Part shown: positions 46,829 through 56,216 of the stretch, in pieces | Numbering within the stretch: position 1 is the first letter of the stretch | Layout of the letters: the number at the start of each line of letters is the position of its first letter | Assembly (NCBI RefSeq): GCF_020400825.1 | Contig: NZ_JAINVH010000021.1 | Span: 1-64,000 of the forward strand | Source of the DNA: Streptomyces sp. HPF1205 | Lineage (GTDB): Bacteria; Actinomycetota; Actinomycetes; Streptomycetales; Streptomycetaceae | Length of the DNA stretch: 64,000 bases | Direction: 5' to 3' | Notes under the pieces: generated by a model | What the model was told of the DNA's origin: nothing | Seen by the model: the letters and a program-made list of their open reading frames with translations, nothing else | The model's database searches: none | Position numbers and translations under genes: made by a program

Positions 46829-47631
46829 CCCTCGTCCCCGGCCCGTACCGCGTCGTGCGCCGGCACCGCGAGACCGCCGACACCGTCACGATCGAGCTGG
46901 AGCCCGCCGGGGCGCCCCTGCCGCCCTTCGCGCCCGGCCAGTTCGCCATGGTGTACGCGTTCGGCGTCGGCGAGATCCCCCTCTCGGTGTCCCGCACGGC
47001 CGCGGACGGCCGGCTCACCCACACCGTCCGGGCGGCCGGCGCCGTCTCCCGCGCGCTGTGCGGCCTGCCGGTGGGCGCGTCGGTCGGCGTACGCGGCCCG
47101 TTCGGCACCGGCTGGGACCTTCCGGCCGCACGCGGCCACGACCTGCTCGTCGTCGCCGGAGGCATCGGGCTCGCCCCGCTGCGCCCGGTCATCGACGCCG
47201 TCCTGGCCGAGCCGGCCGCGTACGGCCGCCTGAACGTCCTGGCCGGCGCCCGGACACCGGACGACCTGCTGTACGGCGCCGAGTCGCCCACCTGGCGGCG
47301 GCCGTTCGGCGCCGTCACCGTCGACCGGCCGCGTGACGGCTGGACCGGGCGGGTCGGCGTCGTCACCGCTCTGCTCGGCGAGGCGCGGTTCGCCCCCGAC
47401 CGCACGACCGCGTTCGTCTGCGGCCCCGAGGTCATGATCCGCGCGACCGCCCGCCAGCTGACCCACCGGGGGGTGCGCGCGGACCGCGTCCGTATCTCGC
47501 TGGAGCGGAACATGCGCTGCGCGACCGGCCACTGCGGCCACTGCCAGCTCGGGCCCCTCCTGCTGTGCCGCGACGGACCCGTCGTCGGCTACGACCTGGC
47601 CGAACCGCTGCTCACCGTACGGGAGCTGTGA
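46825..47631 (+). CDS. hydG: Hydrogenase gamma subunit (FAD/NAD(P) reductase)
   Basis: A 268-residue ferredoxin-reductase-type flavoprotein. FAD domain: [22 protein letters not shown] (31-52). NAD(P) domain: [16 protein letters not shown] (near 108-123) and [15 protein letters not shown] (195-209). The C-terminal [2Fe-2S] site is [19 protein letters not shown], with the CX4CX2CX7C spacing. It couples hydrogen turnover to NAD(P)+/NAD(P)H. Overlaps the Crp-like gene by 4 bp; the delta gene starts one base after its stop. Confidence 0.92.
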   Translation: MTLVPGPYRVVRRHRETADTVTIELEPAGAPLPPFAPGQFAMVYAFGVGEIPLSVSRTAADGRLTHTVRAAGAVSRALCGLPVGASVGVRGPFGTGWDLPAARGHDLLVVAGGIGLAPLRPVIDAVLAEPAAYGRLNVLAGARTPDDLLYGAESPTWRRPFGAVTVDRPRDGWTGRVGVVTALLGEARFAPDRTTAFVCGPEVMIRATARQLTHRGVRADRVRISLERNMRCATGHCGHCQLGPLLLCRDGPVVGYDLAEPLLTVREL

Positions 47632-47632
47632 G

Positions 47633-48442
47633 ATGACCGACACCGCCGCCTCCACGGGGCACGCCCGGCCCCGGCTCGGCGTGTTCAAGTTCGCCTCCTG
47701 CGACGGCTGCCAGCTCACCCTGCTCGACTGCGAGGACGAACTGCTCGCCCTCGCCGGGGAGGTGCGGATCGCCCACTTCCTTGAGGCCTCCAGCGACGTC
47801 GAACCCGGCCCGTACGACCTCGCGCTCGTCGAGGGCTCCGTCTCCACGCCCGAGCAGGCGGAGCGCATCCGGCGGGTCAGGGAGCGGTCCCGGCACCTCG
47901 TGACCATCGGCGCCTGCGCCACGGCCGGCGGCATCCAGGCCCTCAGGAACCACGCGGACGCGCGGGAGTACCTGGAGACGGTGTACGCCCGCCCCGACTA
48001 CATCGAGACACTGGCGACCTCCACGGCGATCTCCGCGCACGTACCGGTCGACTTCGAGCTGCGCGGCTGCCCCATCGACCGGGGCCAGTTGCTGGAGGTG
48101 ATCACCGCCTTCCTCGCCGGCCGCAGGCCCGGCATCCCCGACCACAGCGTGTGCTTCTCCTGCAAGCGGCGCGGCAACGTCTGCGTCCTGGTCGCACACG
48201 GCACCCCCTGCCTCGGGCCGGTCACCCACGCCGGGTGCGGCGCCCTGTGCCCCACCTACGGGCGCGGCTGCTACGGCTGCTTCGGCCCCGCCGCGACCAC
48301 CAACCTGGGGGCCCTCGTCCCGGTCCTGCGCGAGGACGGCATGAGCGACCAGGACGTCGGGCGGTTCCTGCACACTTTCAACGTGACCGCGTTCAGCGCG
48401 GTGGAGGCGGCTCAGGCGGCGGCGAAGGAGGACCGGACGTGA
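47633..48442 (+). CDS. hydD: Hydrogenase delta subunit (small subunit)
   Basis: A 269-residue [NiFe]-hydrogenase small subunit with iron-sulfur clusters near the active site. Proximal cluster ligands: [14 protein letters not shown] (20-33) and IGACATAGG (92-100) with [13 protein letters not shown]. The second half has further cysteines [11 protein letters not shown] and [18 protein letters not shown] for two more clusters. No twin-arginine leader, so it is cytoplasmic. It overlaps the large subunit gene by 4 bp. Confidence 0.93.
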   Translation: MTDTAASTGHARPRLGVFKFASCDGCQLTLLDCEDELLALAGEVRIAHFLEASSDVEPGPYDLALVEGSVSTPEQAERIRRVRERSRHLVTIGACATAGGIQALRNHADAREYLETVYARPDYIETLATSTAISAHVPVDFELRGCPIDRGQLLEVITAFLAGRRPGIPDHSVCFSCKRRGNVCVLVAHGTPCLGPVTHAGCGALCPTYGRGCYGCFGPAATTNLGALVPVLREDGMSDQDVGRFLHTFNVTAFSAVEAAQAAAKEDRT

Positions 48443-49821
48443 CCGGGCCCACCCCGTCCTCCACCGTCTCCCGCGTCGTGCCGATGCCCGCGCTCACCCG
48501 CGTCGAGGGCGAGGCCGCGCTGCGGCTGCGGATCCACGACGGCGCCGTCACCGAGGCGCACCTGAGGATCTACGAGGCCCCGCGGTTCTTCGAGGCCCTG
48601 CTGCGCGGCCGCGCCCACGGCGAGGCGGTCGACATCACCTCCCGCGTGTGCGGGATCTGCCCGGTCGCCTACCAGACGACCGCCTGCCGGGCCGTCGAGG
48701 ACGCGTGCGCAGCCGTCGTGGACGGCCCGGTCGCCGCCTTGCGCCGGCTGCTGTACTGCGGTGAGTGGATCGAGAGCCAGACGCTGCACATCCACCTCCT
48801 GCACGCCCCGGACTTCCTCGGCCACGACGACGTCATCGGCATGGCCCGCGCCCACCGCGAGCACGTCGAACGAGGGCTGCGGCTGAAACGGGCCGGGAAC
48901 GCCGTCATGGAACTGCTCGGCGGCCGGTCCATCCACCCGGTCAACGTCCGTCTCGGCGGCTTCCACCGCGCACCCGCGCGGTCCGAGCTGCGGCCCCTCG
49001 CCGAACTCCTGCGCACCGCCCTCGACGACGCCTGGGACACCGTGCGCTGGGTCGCCGGCTTCGACTTCCCCGACGCCCGCTGCGACGCCGACCTGCTCGC
49101 CCTGGCGGCCCCCGGGACCTACGCCATCGAGTCGGGCGAACCCACCGTCATCCCCGCCGACCGCGGCCTGCCGCCGTACCGCTTCCCCGTGCGCGACTTC
49201 TGCGACCACGTCACCGAGGAGCAGGTCCCGCACTCCACGGCCCTGCACTCGCGGCTGGACGGCCGCAGGCACCTCACCGGCTCCCTCGCCCGCTACGCCG
49301 TCAGCGGCCACCTGCTCTCCCCCCTCGCCCTGCAGGCGGCGCGGGAGGCCGGGCTGAGCGACCCGCCGCTCGCCGCGGGGGACGGGACGCTGGGGGAGGT
49401 GTGCGCGAACCCGTACCGGAGCATCGTCGTCCGGGCCGTCGAGGTCCTGTACGCCGTCGAGGAGGCCCTGCGGATCATCGACACGTACGAGCCCCCGGCG
49501 CGCCCGGCCGTGGAGGTACCGCCCCGGGCCGGGACGGGGCACGGGGCCACCGAGGCACCGCGCGGCCTGCTCTACCACCGCTATACCCTCGACGGCGAGG
49601 GCCGCATCACCGACGCCCGCCTCGTCCCGCCGACCGCGCAGAACCAGGGCGCGATCGAGGAGGACCTGCGGGTCCTCGTGGAGACCGCTCTGGCCGGCGG
49701 AACACCGTCCGAGGCCGACCTGGCGCCGCTGTGCGAGCGCGCCATCCGCAACCACGACCCGTGCATCTCCTGCTCGGCCCACTTCCTCGACGTGGACATC
49801 GAGCAGGTCGCGGGGACGTGA
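48439..49821 (+). CDS. hydA: Hydrogenase alpha subunit (large, NiFe-binding)
   Basis: A 460-residue large subunit of a soluble group-3-type hydrogenase. Nickel ligands are Cys71 and Cys74 in [10 protein letters not shown], and Cys442 and Cys445 in [10 protein letters not shown]. After the latter His448 a 12-residue tail ([12 protein letters not shown]) remains, the expected protease target. Other features: [14 protein letters not shown] at the start, [14 protein letters not shown] and the [14 protein letters not shown] segment. GTG start in a GTGA overlap with the delta stop. Gene order and subunits point to the bidirectional 3b group. Confidence 0.93.
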   Translation: MTGPTPSSTVSRVVPMPALTRVEGEAALRLRIHDGAVTEAHLRIYEAPRFFEALLRGRAHGEAVDITSRVCGICPVAYQTTACRAVEDACAAVVDGPVAALRRLLYCGEWIESQTLHIHLLHAPDFLGHDDVIGMARAHREHVERGLRLKRAGNAVMELLGGRSIHPVNVRLGGFHRAPARSELRPLAELLRTALDDAWDTVRWVAGFDFPDARCDADLLALAAPGTYAIESGEPTVIPADRGLPPYRFPVRDFCDHVTEEQVPHSTALHSRLDGRRHLTGSLARYAVSGHLLSPLALQAAREAGLSDPPLAAGDGTLGEVCANPYRSIVVRAVEVLYAVEEALRIIDTYEPPARPAVEVPPRAGTGHGATEAPRGLLYHRYTLDGEGRITDARLVPPTAQNQGAIEEDLRVLVETALAGGTPSEADLAPLCERAIRNHDPCISCSAHFLDVDIEQVAGT

Positions 49822-50015
49822 ACGGCGGCTTCGCCGCGGCCGGTCGTGGGCCCGCCCGATTCCCCGGCCGCGGCGGGCCGGAGGGGACGAACGGCTGGGC
49901 CTGATGGCTCTACCCCGTCAGGGCGCCGGGGCCTTGGCTGGTGGGGGATGGATGGTCCACGGCCGGACCGGCGGCCACCGGCTCCCGGCCCGGCCGTGGG
50001 GAGAAAGGAGACACC

Positions 50016-50435
50016 ATGTCCACGCCGGTCCCCCTCGCCTACAGCTACCCGGTGCTCGGCGCCTTCTGGACGGTCATGTGGGTCTTCCTGTGGGTGCTGT
50101 GGCTGTTCCTGCTCTTCAGGGTGATCGCGGACCTGTTCCGCGACGACACGCTCGGCGGCGGGGCCAAGACGGGCTGGCTGCTGTTCGTCATCCTGCTGCC
50201 CTTCCTGGGCGTCTTCGTCTACCTGGTGGTACGCGGCAAGGACATGGGCGCCCGCGAGACACGCCACGCGAGGGAGCAGCGGGAGGAGTTCGACGCCTAC
50301 GTCCGGCGGACCGCGGCCGGCGGCCCCGAGGAGCGCAGCCACGTCGACGAACTGGCCCGGCTCAGCGAGATCCACGACAGGGGAGCCCTCTCGGACAGCG
50401 AGTTCGAGCGGGCGAAGGAGAAGATCCTGCACTGA
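50016..50435 (+). CDS. Two-helix membrane protein with SHOCT domain
   Basis: A 139-residue protein with a PLDc_N-like membrane part: helix 1 about 12-40 (FWTVMWVFLWVLWLFLLFRV) and helix 2 about 53-71 (LLFVILLPFLGVFVYLVV), with the RGKDMGARE start of the cytoplasmic part. The end is a SHOCT domain, LARLSEIHDRGALSDSEFERAKEKIL split at 107-138. Such proteins are common in actinobacteria and poorly understood. GAAAGGAGAC precedes the ATG. Confidence 0.88.
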   Translation: MSTPVPLAYSYPVLGAFWTVMWVFLWVLWLFLLFRVIADLFRDDTLGGGAKTGWLLFVILLPFLGVFVYLVVRGKDMGARETRHAREQREEFDAYVRRTAAGGPEERSHVDELARLSEIHDRGALSDSEFERAKEKILH

Positions 50436-50534
50436 GGAGGCCGGGACGGGGGCGGTCGGCCCGAACACGGGCGGACACGGCCGGGCCGGGCGGCGCGGTG
50501 GGCCGGGCGACGAGCGCGGGCCTATGGTGGCGGC

Positions 50535-50963
50535 GTGGGCCTGTTCGTGATCGAGCGTTCGACGCCGCTGCCGCCCCCCGAGGCGTGGCGGCGGCTGACC
50601 GACTGGCAGCGGCACGCCGAGGCGGTGCCGCTGACCCGGATCACCGTGCGCGGCGCGCCGCCGTCCGGCACGGGCACGGTCGTCGTCGCCCGCACCGGCC
50701 TCGGGCGGCTGGGGTTCGAGGATCCGATGCGGGTCACCGCCTGGCGGCCGGGCACGCACTGCCGGCTGGAGAAGACCGGACGCGCGGTGACCGGCTGGGC
50801 CGAGATCGACGTACTGCCGAACCGGGACGGGGGACCCGGATCGCTCGTGCGCTGGCGCGAGGACGTACGGGTGCGGGGTGTGCCGCGGGCACTGGACCGG
50901 GTGACCGCCCTCGCCGGCCGCTTCGTCTTCGGGCGCCTCGTCGACGCCCTGCTGGAGCGGTAA
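50535..50963 (+). CDS. SRPBCC family protein
   Basis: A 142-residue protein with a polyketide cyclase/START-like fold: VIERSTPLPPPEAWRRLTDWQRHAEAVPLT at the start is the usual first strand and helices (seen in two parts), and the final long helix ALDRVTALAGRFVFGRLVDALL closes the pocket. Likely binds a small hydrophobic molecule. GTG start; ribosome site weak. No partner genes suggest a pathway. Confidence 0.82.
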   Translation: MGLFVIERSTPLPPPEAWRRLTDWQRHAEAVPLTRITVRGAPPSGTGTVVVARTGLGRLGFEDPMRVTAWRPGTHCRLEKTGRAVTGWAEIDVLPNRDGGPGSLVRWREDVRVRGVPRALDRVTALAGRFVFGRLVDALLER

Positions 50964-51093
50964 ACCCCGCGGCGGCGCCCTTCCCACGAACCGGACTGCT
51001 TTTATCCGACTTTTCCCGGACGGGTGGCGTGCGCTCCCATAGGATGACGCTCTCGCCGGACGAAGACGGTCCGGTTCATGCCAGGGGGGTACC

Positions 51094-51549
51094 TTGCATC
51101 GCTTCACGGCAGTCGCTGCCGCATGTCTGACCACGGCCGTCGCCGCACTGGGTCTGGCCACCGCCGGGCCCGCGCAGGCCGCGGGATCCGTGCACCTGTC
51201 GGAGATCTACTACAACAGCCCGGGATCCGACACCGGCTCCAACGCGAGCCTGAACGCCGAATGGGTGAAGATCACCAACTCGACCACCCGGTCGGCGGAC
51301 CTCACGGGCTGGACGCTCACGGACGCGAGCCGCCACACCTACAGGTTCGGCTCGTACCGGCTCGGCGCCGGGAAGAGCGTGTACGTCCACACCGGCCGCG
51401 GCGGGAACACCGCCCTGAACCGCTACCAGGGCCGTTCCTGGTACGTGTGGAACAACGACAAGGACACCGCGACCCTGCGCCGCTCGACGGGCACGCGGGT
51501 CGACGTGTGCGCGTACAGCAACAGCCACCGCAGTTACGTGTACTGCTGA
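51094..51549 (+). CDS. Secreted lamin-tail domain protein
   Basis: A 151-residue exported protein. Residues 1-29 are a signal peptide ending GPAQA, with cleavage before AGSVHLSE. The rest is one lamin-tail (LTD) domain: SVHLSEIYYNSPGSD, LNAEWVKITNST, DLTGWTLTDASRHTYRF and YVHTGRGGN. Two cysteines (VDVCAYS, YVYC) could form a disulfide. The TTG at 51094 follows CAGGGGGGTACC; it is the only start giving a full signal peptide. An A/T-richer stretch with CATAGGAT lies about 50 bp upstream and may be the promoter. Confidence 0.88.
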   Translation: MHRFTAVAAACLTTAVAALGLATAGPAQAAGSVHLSEIYYNSPGSDTGSNASLNAEWVKITNSTTRSADLTGWTLTDASRHTYRFGSYRLGAGKSVYVHTGRGGNTALNRYQGRSWYVWNNDKDTATLRRSTGTRVDVCAYSNSHRSYVYC

Positions 51550-51706
51550 CGGCACGTGCGAACCCGGCTCCCGTACGGCTCCGGCCGGACGGGAGCCGGG
51601 TCCTCGCCGCCGGTGAGCGGCCACACGGGTCATCCTCCGACCCCGACCGGGCGGTTCCCGCGCGCGCCGACGGCGTCGCGCGCCCCGCGCCGCGTACGGT
51701 GGCGCC

Positions 51707-52342
51707 GTGTTGCTGAGCTGCGCGTTCGTCAATCTGAAGCCCGGCGTGGGGAAGACCACGAGCGCGGTCTGGCTGGCCCACGCGCTGCACGAACTGGGGC
51801 TGCCCCCGCTGCTGGTCGACGCCGACCCCGCCGGCTCCGCGCTGCGCTGGAGCGAACTGGCCGGCGGCTTCCCCTTCCCCGTGGTCGCGCTCCCCGTCGG
51901 GGACGCGCACCGGCGCATCGACGACTTCCTCGGCGAGCGGCAGGCCGTCGTCCTCGACGCCCCGCAACTCGAAGACCACGCGCGCATCGCCCGCAGCGTC
52001 ATGCGGCACGCCGACGAGTGGGTCGTGCCGGTCACCCCGGCCCCGATCGAACTGGACCGGATGGCCCCCATCCGCAACGACATGAGCGACGTGCAGTCAC
52101 TGCGAGCCCGGCCGGCCCGCACGGCGGTGCTGCTCAACCGCACCAACCGCCCCGACGCCACCCGTACCGGCCCCGACTCCGACGCGCGGGAGGTGCTCGC
52201 GGAACGCGGATTCGACGTCCTCGACACACAGATCGCGCGCCTGGACCTGTACTCCCAGTCGTTCGGCGGTCCCGTCCGCGTGCGGGGAACGGCGTACATG
52301 GACCTCGGATACGAACTCGTCAAACGTCAGGAAAGCGCATGA
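51707..52342 (+). CDS. ParA-family ATPase
   Basis: A 211-residue small ParA/MinD-like ATPase with deviant Walker A KPGVGKTT (11-18), switch LVDADPAG, and a Walker B-like VVLDAPQLEDHA. The start FVNLKPGVGKTTSAVWLA differs from the usual KGGVGKTT only by Pro. No N-terminal DNA-binding extension, as in type Ib plasmid ParA proteins. It overlaps the next small gene by 4 bp, which probably encodes its partner. A linear-plasmid or integrated-element origin is possible but not shown. Confidence 0.88.
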   Translation: MLLSCAFVNLKPGVGKTTSAVWLAHALHELGLPPLLVDADPAGSALRWSELAGGFPFPVVALPVGDAHRRIDDFLGERQAVVLDAPQLEDHARIARSVMRHADEWVVPVTPAPIELDRMAPIRNDMSDVQSLRARPARTAVLLNRTNRPDATRTGPDSDAREVLAERGFDVLDTQIARLDLYSQSFGGPVRVRGTAYMDLGYELVKRQESA

Positions 52343-52599
52343 ACCAGCGCAGGGACACCTACCGCGCGGCCCTGAGGCGGGACCAGGCCGCCCCCCAGCC
52401 CCACGCTCCCAGGACGGCGACGCTGAGCAGCAGGTACGTGCGGATCACCATCGAGGTCGATCCCGCCGTGCGCCGCACGGTGGAGCGCTGGGCGCGCCCG
52501 CCGATCGACCTGCTGGCGTACACCGGCACGGCCGCCCTTCGCGTGCTCACGGCGATGTCCGCGAAGCAGCCGCCGCCGGGCGGCGGCGCTCGTCGCTGA
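52339..52599 (+). CDS. Small basic partner protein of ParA
   Basis: An 86-residue basic protein. The middle, RYVRITIEVDPAVRRTVERWA (a strand then helix, in two parts), is compatible with a ribbon-helix-helix DNA-binding fold, and the second helix PIDLLAYTGTAALRVL follows. It starts inside the ParA stop (ATGA). Together they look like a partition pair or its relic. No centromere-like repeats are seen next to it. I do not recognise a named family. Confidence 0.65.
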   Translation: MNQRRDTYRAALRRDQAAPQPHAPRTATLSSRYVRITIEVDPAVRRTVERWARPPIDLLAYTGTAALRVLTAMSAKQPPPGGGARR

Positions 52600-52667
52600 C
52601 CGGCGCCGGTCCGGGTCCCGGTCCACGCGGGCGGGCGGCCGCCGGCGGGGGCTTTCCTTCCGGTTCT

Positions 52668-52685
52668 GTACCTACTAGTGTGTAC
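52668..52685. promoter_or_regulatory. 18-bp palindrome GTACCTACTAGTGTGTAC
   Basis: Outer GTAC and GTAC arms flank a central ACTAGT dyad with two mismatched pairs. It lies in an A/T-richer patch about 185 bp before the cupin gene, and resembles operators of TetR-like regulators. No regulator gene is adjacent. Confidence 0.45.
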
Positions 52686-52868
52686 GGTGGCCTCGCGCAA
52701 CGGCCGGACGCCTCGGCGCGTCGTCGCCGGAGCCGCGGAAGCGTGAGCACGAGCACGGGCACGAGCGCCGGCAGACAGGGCCCCGGGCCGCCGCCGGCCC
52801 GTCCCGATCGGTGCCGTGCCTTCCGCCGACCGCAGGCCCGCCCACGAGATCGAAGGAACCACGCAGCC

Positions 52869-53321
52869 ATGTCCACATCCCGCGCTCCTCACGGCGCCGC
52901 CCCCTCCGAGCCGGCCACCGGCGACGTCCGCACCGAGCACGCCGGCCACGAGGCCGCGCAGCCGCAGCCGCAGCCACCGGCGGACGGGGCGCCGATCAGC
53001 CGGGTGATCGTCATGGACCAGGCGCTGCCCCGGCCGCTGGCCACCCGGCGCGTCGAGATCCGGCGGATCACCATCGCGCCCGGCCACGCCTCCGGCCTGC
53101 ACGTCCACAACGGCCCGGTCTTCGGCAGCATCGAGACGGGCTCCGCCGTCTACCGGATCGAGGGCGAACCGGAGACCCTGCTCGGGCCGGGCGACGTGTT
53201 CTACGAGCCGGAGGGCGTGCGCATCGCGCGCTTCGACGCGGGGGAGGACGGCGTGACCTTCCTGGGGTATTTCCTGCTCGCCGAGGGCGTGGACGCCGGA
53301 CTCGTCTTTCCCGAAGACTGA
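52869..53321 (+). CDS. Cupin-domain protein
   Basis: A 150-residue protein; the first 40 residues are disordered (Pro/Gln/Ala), and the cupin barrel has motif 1 PGHASGLHVHNGPVFGSIETG (in parts) with metal-binding His residues and motif 2 LLGPGDVFYEPEGV. A small-molecule binding or isomerase role is possible. The ATG is preceded by GAAGGAACC. A palindrome of operator type lies upstream. Confidence 0.85.
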   Translation: MSTSRAPHGAAPSEPATGDVRTEHAGHEAAQPQPQPPADGAPISRVIVMDQALPRPLATRRVEIRRITIAPGHASGLHVHNGPVFGSIETGSAVYRIEGEPETLLGPGDVFYEPEGVRIARFDAGEDGVTFLGYFLLAEGVDAGLVFPED

Positions 53322-53422
53322 TTCCCGGAGCCTGGTTCCCGAGCGGTGACGGCCGGGCCGGCGGTGCCGGCCGCGGGGCGGCCGAAGGGTGGGGCGGCGC
53401 ACCCGGCGGTACGTTTGAGGTT

Positions 53423-54577
53423 ATGCGGACGGGTCGGCTCCGGGGACGTCTCCCATCGTCGCTGCGGATGCGGTCCCAACGCGGCGGCATGGTGGCCGCC
53501 CTGGTGGCGGTGGCCCTGCTGCTGGTGATCGACGTGGCCAGCGGCCCGGGGATCCGCATCGGAGGGCTCATGGTCGGCGTGCCCGCGCTGTGCGCGGTGT
53601 TCCTCGGCCCCGGCCAGGTGCTGGTCGTCGCCGTCGTCACCGTCGCGGGGGTGGTCCTGGCAGCCCAGGAGAACCGGCAGCTGGGTACGGAGAACTTCCC
53701 CGTCCAGATCACCACCGTGGTGGTGATCAGCGCCACCTCGGTCGCGGCGGCGATGGTCCGCCAGCGGCGCGAGAAGGAGCTGGCCCAGTCCAGATGGGTC
53801 ACCGCCACCACCCAGCGGACCCTGCTCAAGCCCCTGCCCGACCGGGTGGGGCCGGTACGTGTGTGCTCGACGTACCTGGCCGCCGACAAGGAGTCGGCCG
53901 TCGGCGGCGACGTGTACGCGGCGCTGCCCACCGCCGACGGCGGCGCCCGGATCCTCGTCGGGGACGCGGAAGGCAAGGGGCTGTCGGCCATCGAGCTGGG
54001 CAGTTCCCTGGTCCGGGCGTTCCGGCGGGCCACCCGCACAGGTGTGCCCGTTGCCGGGCTGCCGGGCTGGCTGGACAGGAGCCTGCGCGAGGACATCGGC
54101 GACATCGCGCTGGCGAGCTCCCGGCCGGCGAACGGCACGCACGAGGCGGCACCGGCGCCGACGGGCCTGGAGGGATTCGCCACCGCCGTCACGGCCGAGA
54201 TCTCGCCGGACGGCGGAACGCTCCGGATCGTCGACCTCGGCCACCCGGTGCCGCTGCTCGTCCACGACGGCGAGGTGAGGGCGCTGGACCAGCAGGAACC
54301 GGCCCTGCCGCCGGGCCTGGGCGACCTGGCCCGGGAAACCCACACCGTCGGCACGTACCACATGGACGTCGGCGACATCCTGCTGCTCTACACCGACGGC
54401 GTCATCGAGGCGCGCAACGCGGCGGGGGAGTTCTACCCGCTCGCCGAGCGGCTGCGGCAGTGGACCTCGCGCGAGGGCGAGAACCTGCTGTCCGCGATCA
54501 CGGAGGACCTCGACCGGCACCTGGTGGCCCCGCGCGGCGACGACGTGGCCATGGTCGCAGTCCAGCGGATCCGCTGA
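53423..54577 (+). CDS. Membrane PP2C-type serine phosphatase (SpoIIE/RsbU family)
   Basis: A 384-residue protein. Three or four membrane helices occupy about 25-115 (VAALVAVALLLVIDV, VGVPALCAVFLGPGQV, VVVISATSVAAAMV). The PP2C domain follows, with GGDVYAALPTADGGARILVGDAEGKGL (metal Asp residues, seen in parts), LLLYTDGVIEARN and GDDVAMVAVQRI. No GAF or PAS sensor is present. It probably dephosphorylates an anti-sigma antagonist of the partner-switching type. It converges on the stressosome operon with only 28 bp between. Confidence 0.88.
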   Translation: MRTGRLRGRLPSSLRMRSQRGGMVAALVAVALLLVIDVASGPGIRIGGLMVGVPALCAVFLGPGQVLVVAVVTVAGVVLAAQENRQLGTENFPVQITTVVVISATSVAAAMVRQRREKELAQSRWVTATTQRTLLKPLPDRVGPVRVCSTYLAADKESAVGGDVYAALPTADGGARILVGDAEGKGLSAIELGSSLVRAFRRATRTGVPVAGLPGWLDRSLREDIGDIALASSRPANGTHEAAPAPTGLEGFATAVTAEISPDGGTLRIVDLGHPVPLLVHDGEVRALDQQEPALPPGLGDLARETHTVGTYHMDVGDILLLYTDGVIEARNAAGEFYPLAERLRQWTSREGENLLSAITEDLDRHLVAPRGDDVAMVAVQRIR

Positions 54578-54605
54578 GACCGCGGGCGGGCGGCGCCGCG
54601 CACCG

Positions 54606-56216
54606 TCACCGCAGGCGCGCGGTCAGCAGGGCGATGTCGTCGTTGCCGTCCGGCGGGAAGTGGTTCAGCAGCAGCTCGCACACGTCCTCCACGTCCCCCA
54701 GGTCCGGCGGCGCGCCGGTCAGCACCCGGGCCATCCGGTCCATCGCCTCGTCCAGGTCGCCCCCGCGCCGTTCCAGCAGGCCGTCGGTCACCATGACCAG
54801 GTGCGTGCCGGGACCGACGGGGACACGCACCGACGGCGGATGGGACAGCCCGAGGCCCAGCATCGGACCGTGTTCGCGCACGAAACGCGTCTGCCCGCCG
54901 CCGTCCCGCACGGCCAGCGGCAGGTGGCCGGCGTTGGCCACCTGCAGGGCCCGCCCCGACTCCTCGACCAGGGCCACGCACAGCGTCGCCCCGACCGGGG
55001 AGTCGACCTGGAGCAGCAGGTGCTCCAGGCGGGACAGGATGTCGTGCGGGGCGTGCCCTTCGAGTGCGTAGGCGCGCAGCGCGTGCCGCAGCTCCCCCAT
55101 GACCACGGCGGCGTCCAGCGAGTGACCGGCCACGTCGCCCACCGCGAGCAGCAGCCCGCCGTCCACGGGCAGCGCCTCGTAGAAATCGCCGCCGATCTCC
55201 GCGGTCTGGCTCGCGGGCAGGTACCGCACGGCCAGCTCGGCGAGCGGAGTGGAGGGCAGCGAGACGGGCAGGAAGGTGCGCTGCAAGGTGAGCGCGAGGG
55301 CGTGTTCCTCCCGGTACGAGCGCAGGGCCTCCAGCGACAGCGCGCAGGCGTGCGCCAGCTGCGTCAGCACCTCGTGGTCGTCGCCGCCGAGCGCCTCCTG
55401 CGGAAGGACGACACCCGCCGCCGACCCGGTGCCCTTCACCCGCGCCGAGGCGACGGCCAGCGCCTGGGTGCCGCCGGTCAGCGGGTCCTCGCCGGCCAGG
55501 CGCCCGGCCGGCACCACCTCCATCCGCACACCGGCCTCGTCACGTCCCTGCAGGCGCATCACCTCGCGGGCGAACCGCGTCGGCGGACCGGGCAGGCGAC
55601 GCGCTCCGCCGTCCCGCGTGCCGACGACCTGCACCAGCCCGTCCTCGGCGGTGCGGACCACCACGAGCGCCGGCGTACCGAAGATGCGGCCGGCGCCGGA
55701 CGCCGCCCTGGCGGCCAACTCCGCCACGTCCTCGGCGTGGTAGAAGTCCAGCGTGGCGCGGTTGAGTTCGGTCAGCCGGGCGGCGAGCGTCTCGGCCCGC
55801 TGCCGGGCCCGCGCGTAGCGCAGCGCCGCCGCCACCGTCGCCACCAGCTCGTTCGGGGCGACGGGCTCCGTCAGGTAGGCGTCGGCGCCGCGGTTGAGGC
55901 CCTGCGCCCGGTCGGTGACGCTGATCGCCGAGGCCGAGACGTGGATGACCGGCAGCGCAGCCGTCTTCTCGTCGGCCTTGATGACCTCGCAGACCTCGAA
56001 GCCCGTCATGTCGGGCAGCCGGACGTCTATCACCGCCACCTCGGGCAGCTCGGACGCCTCGCGCAGCAGCGCGAGGGCGCCGCCGCCGTCCTCCGCCTCC
56101 AGCACCTCGTGCCCGGCCCGGCGCAGATACGTGCCCAGGACGTAGCGGTTGGTGGGATTGTCGTCGACCAGGAGCACACGCGCGCCGGCGTCGGAGCCGG
56201 CCCGCCCGGGCGTCAC
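54606..56216 (-). CDS. Receiver-GAF-PP2C phosphatase (RsbU-like output)
   Basis: A 536-residue protein. Receiver domain (about 12-125) has VLLVDDNPTNRY, the phosphoacceptor Asp in VAVIDVRLPDMTGFEV and the final Lys/Pro-like TEPVAP, where the usual Lys is replaced by Glu. GAF-like domain (about 140-290). The PP2C domain has EIGGDFYEALPVDGGLLLAVGDVAGH (in parts), MVTDGLLE and GNDDIALLTARL. The phosphorylated receiver should tune phosphatase activity on an RsbV-like protein. GTG start overlapping the kinase gene stop; last gene of the operon. Confidence 0.88.
   Translation of the reverse strand: MTPGRAGSDAGARVLLVDDNPTNRYVLGTYLRRAGHEVLEAEDGGGALALLREASELPEVAVIDVRLPDMTGFEVCEVIKADEKTAALPVIHVSASAISVTDRAQGLNRGADAYLTEPVAPNELVATVAAALRYARARQRAETLAARLTELNRATLDFYHAEDVAELAARAASGAGRIFGTPALVVVRTAEDGLVQVVGTRDGGARRLPGPPTRFAREVMRLQGRDEAGVRMEVVPAGRLAGEDPLTGGTQALAVASARVKGTGSAAGVVLPQEALGGDDHEVLTQLAHACALSLEALRSYREEHALALTLQRTFLPVSLPSTPLAELAVRYLPASQTAEIGGDFYEALPVDGGLLLAVGDVAGHSLDAAVVMGELRHALRAYALEGHAPHDILSRLEHLLLQVDSPVGATLCVALVEESGRALQVANAGHLPLAVRDGGGQTRFVREHGPMLGLGLSHPPSVRVPVGPGTHLVMVTDGLLERRGGDLDEAMDRMARVLTGAPPDLGDVEDVCELLLNHFPPDGNDDIALLTARLR

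Noticed and set aside
49904-51130. A 408-codon open frame spanning the SHOCT and SRPBCC genes
   Set aside because: It crosses two clearly identified genes and their ribosome sites in another frame, and has the composition of a shadow frame.
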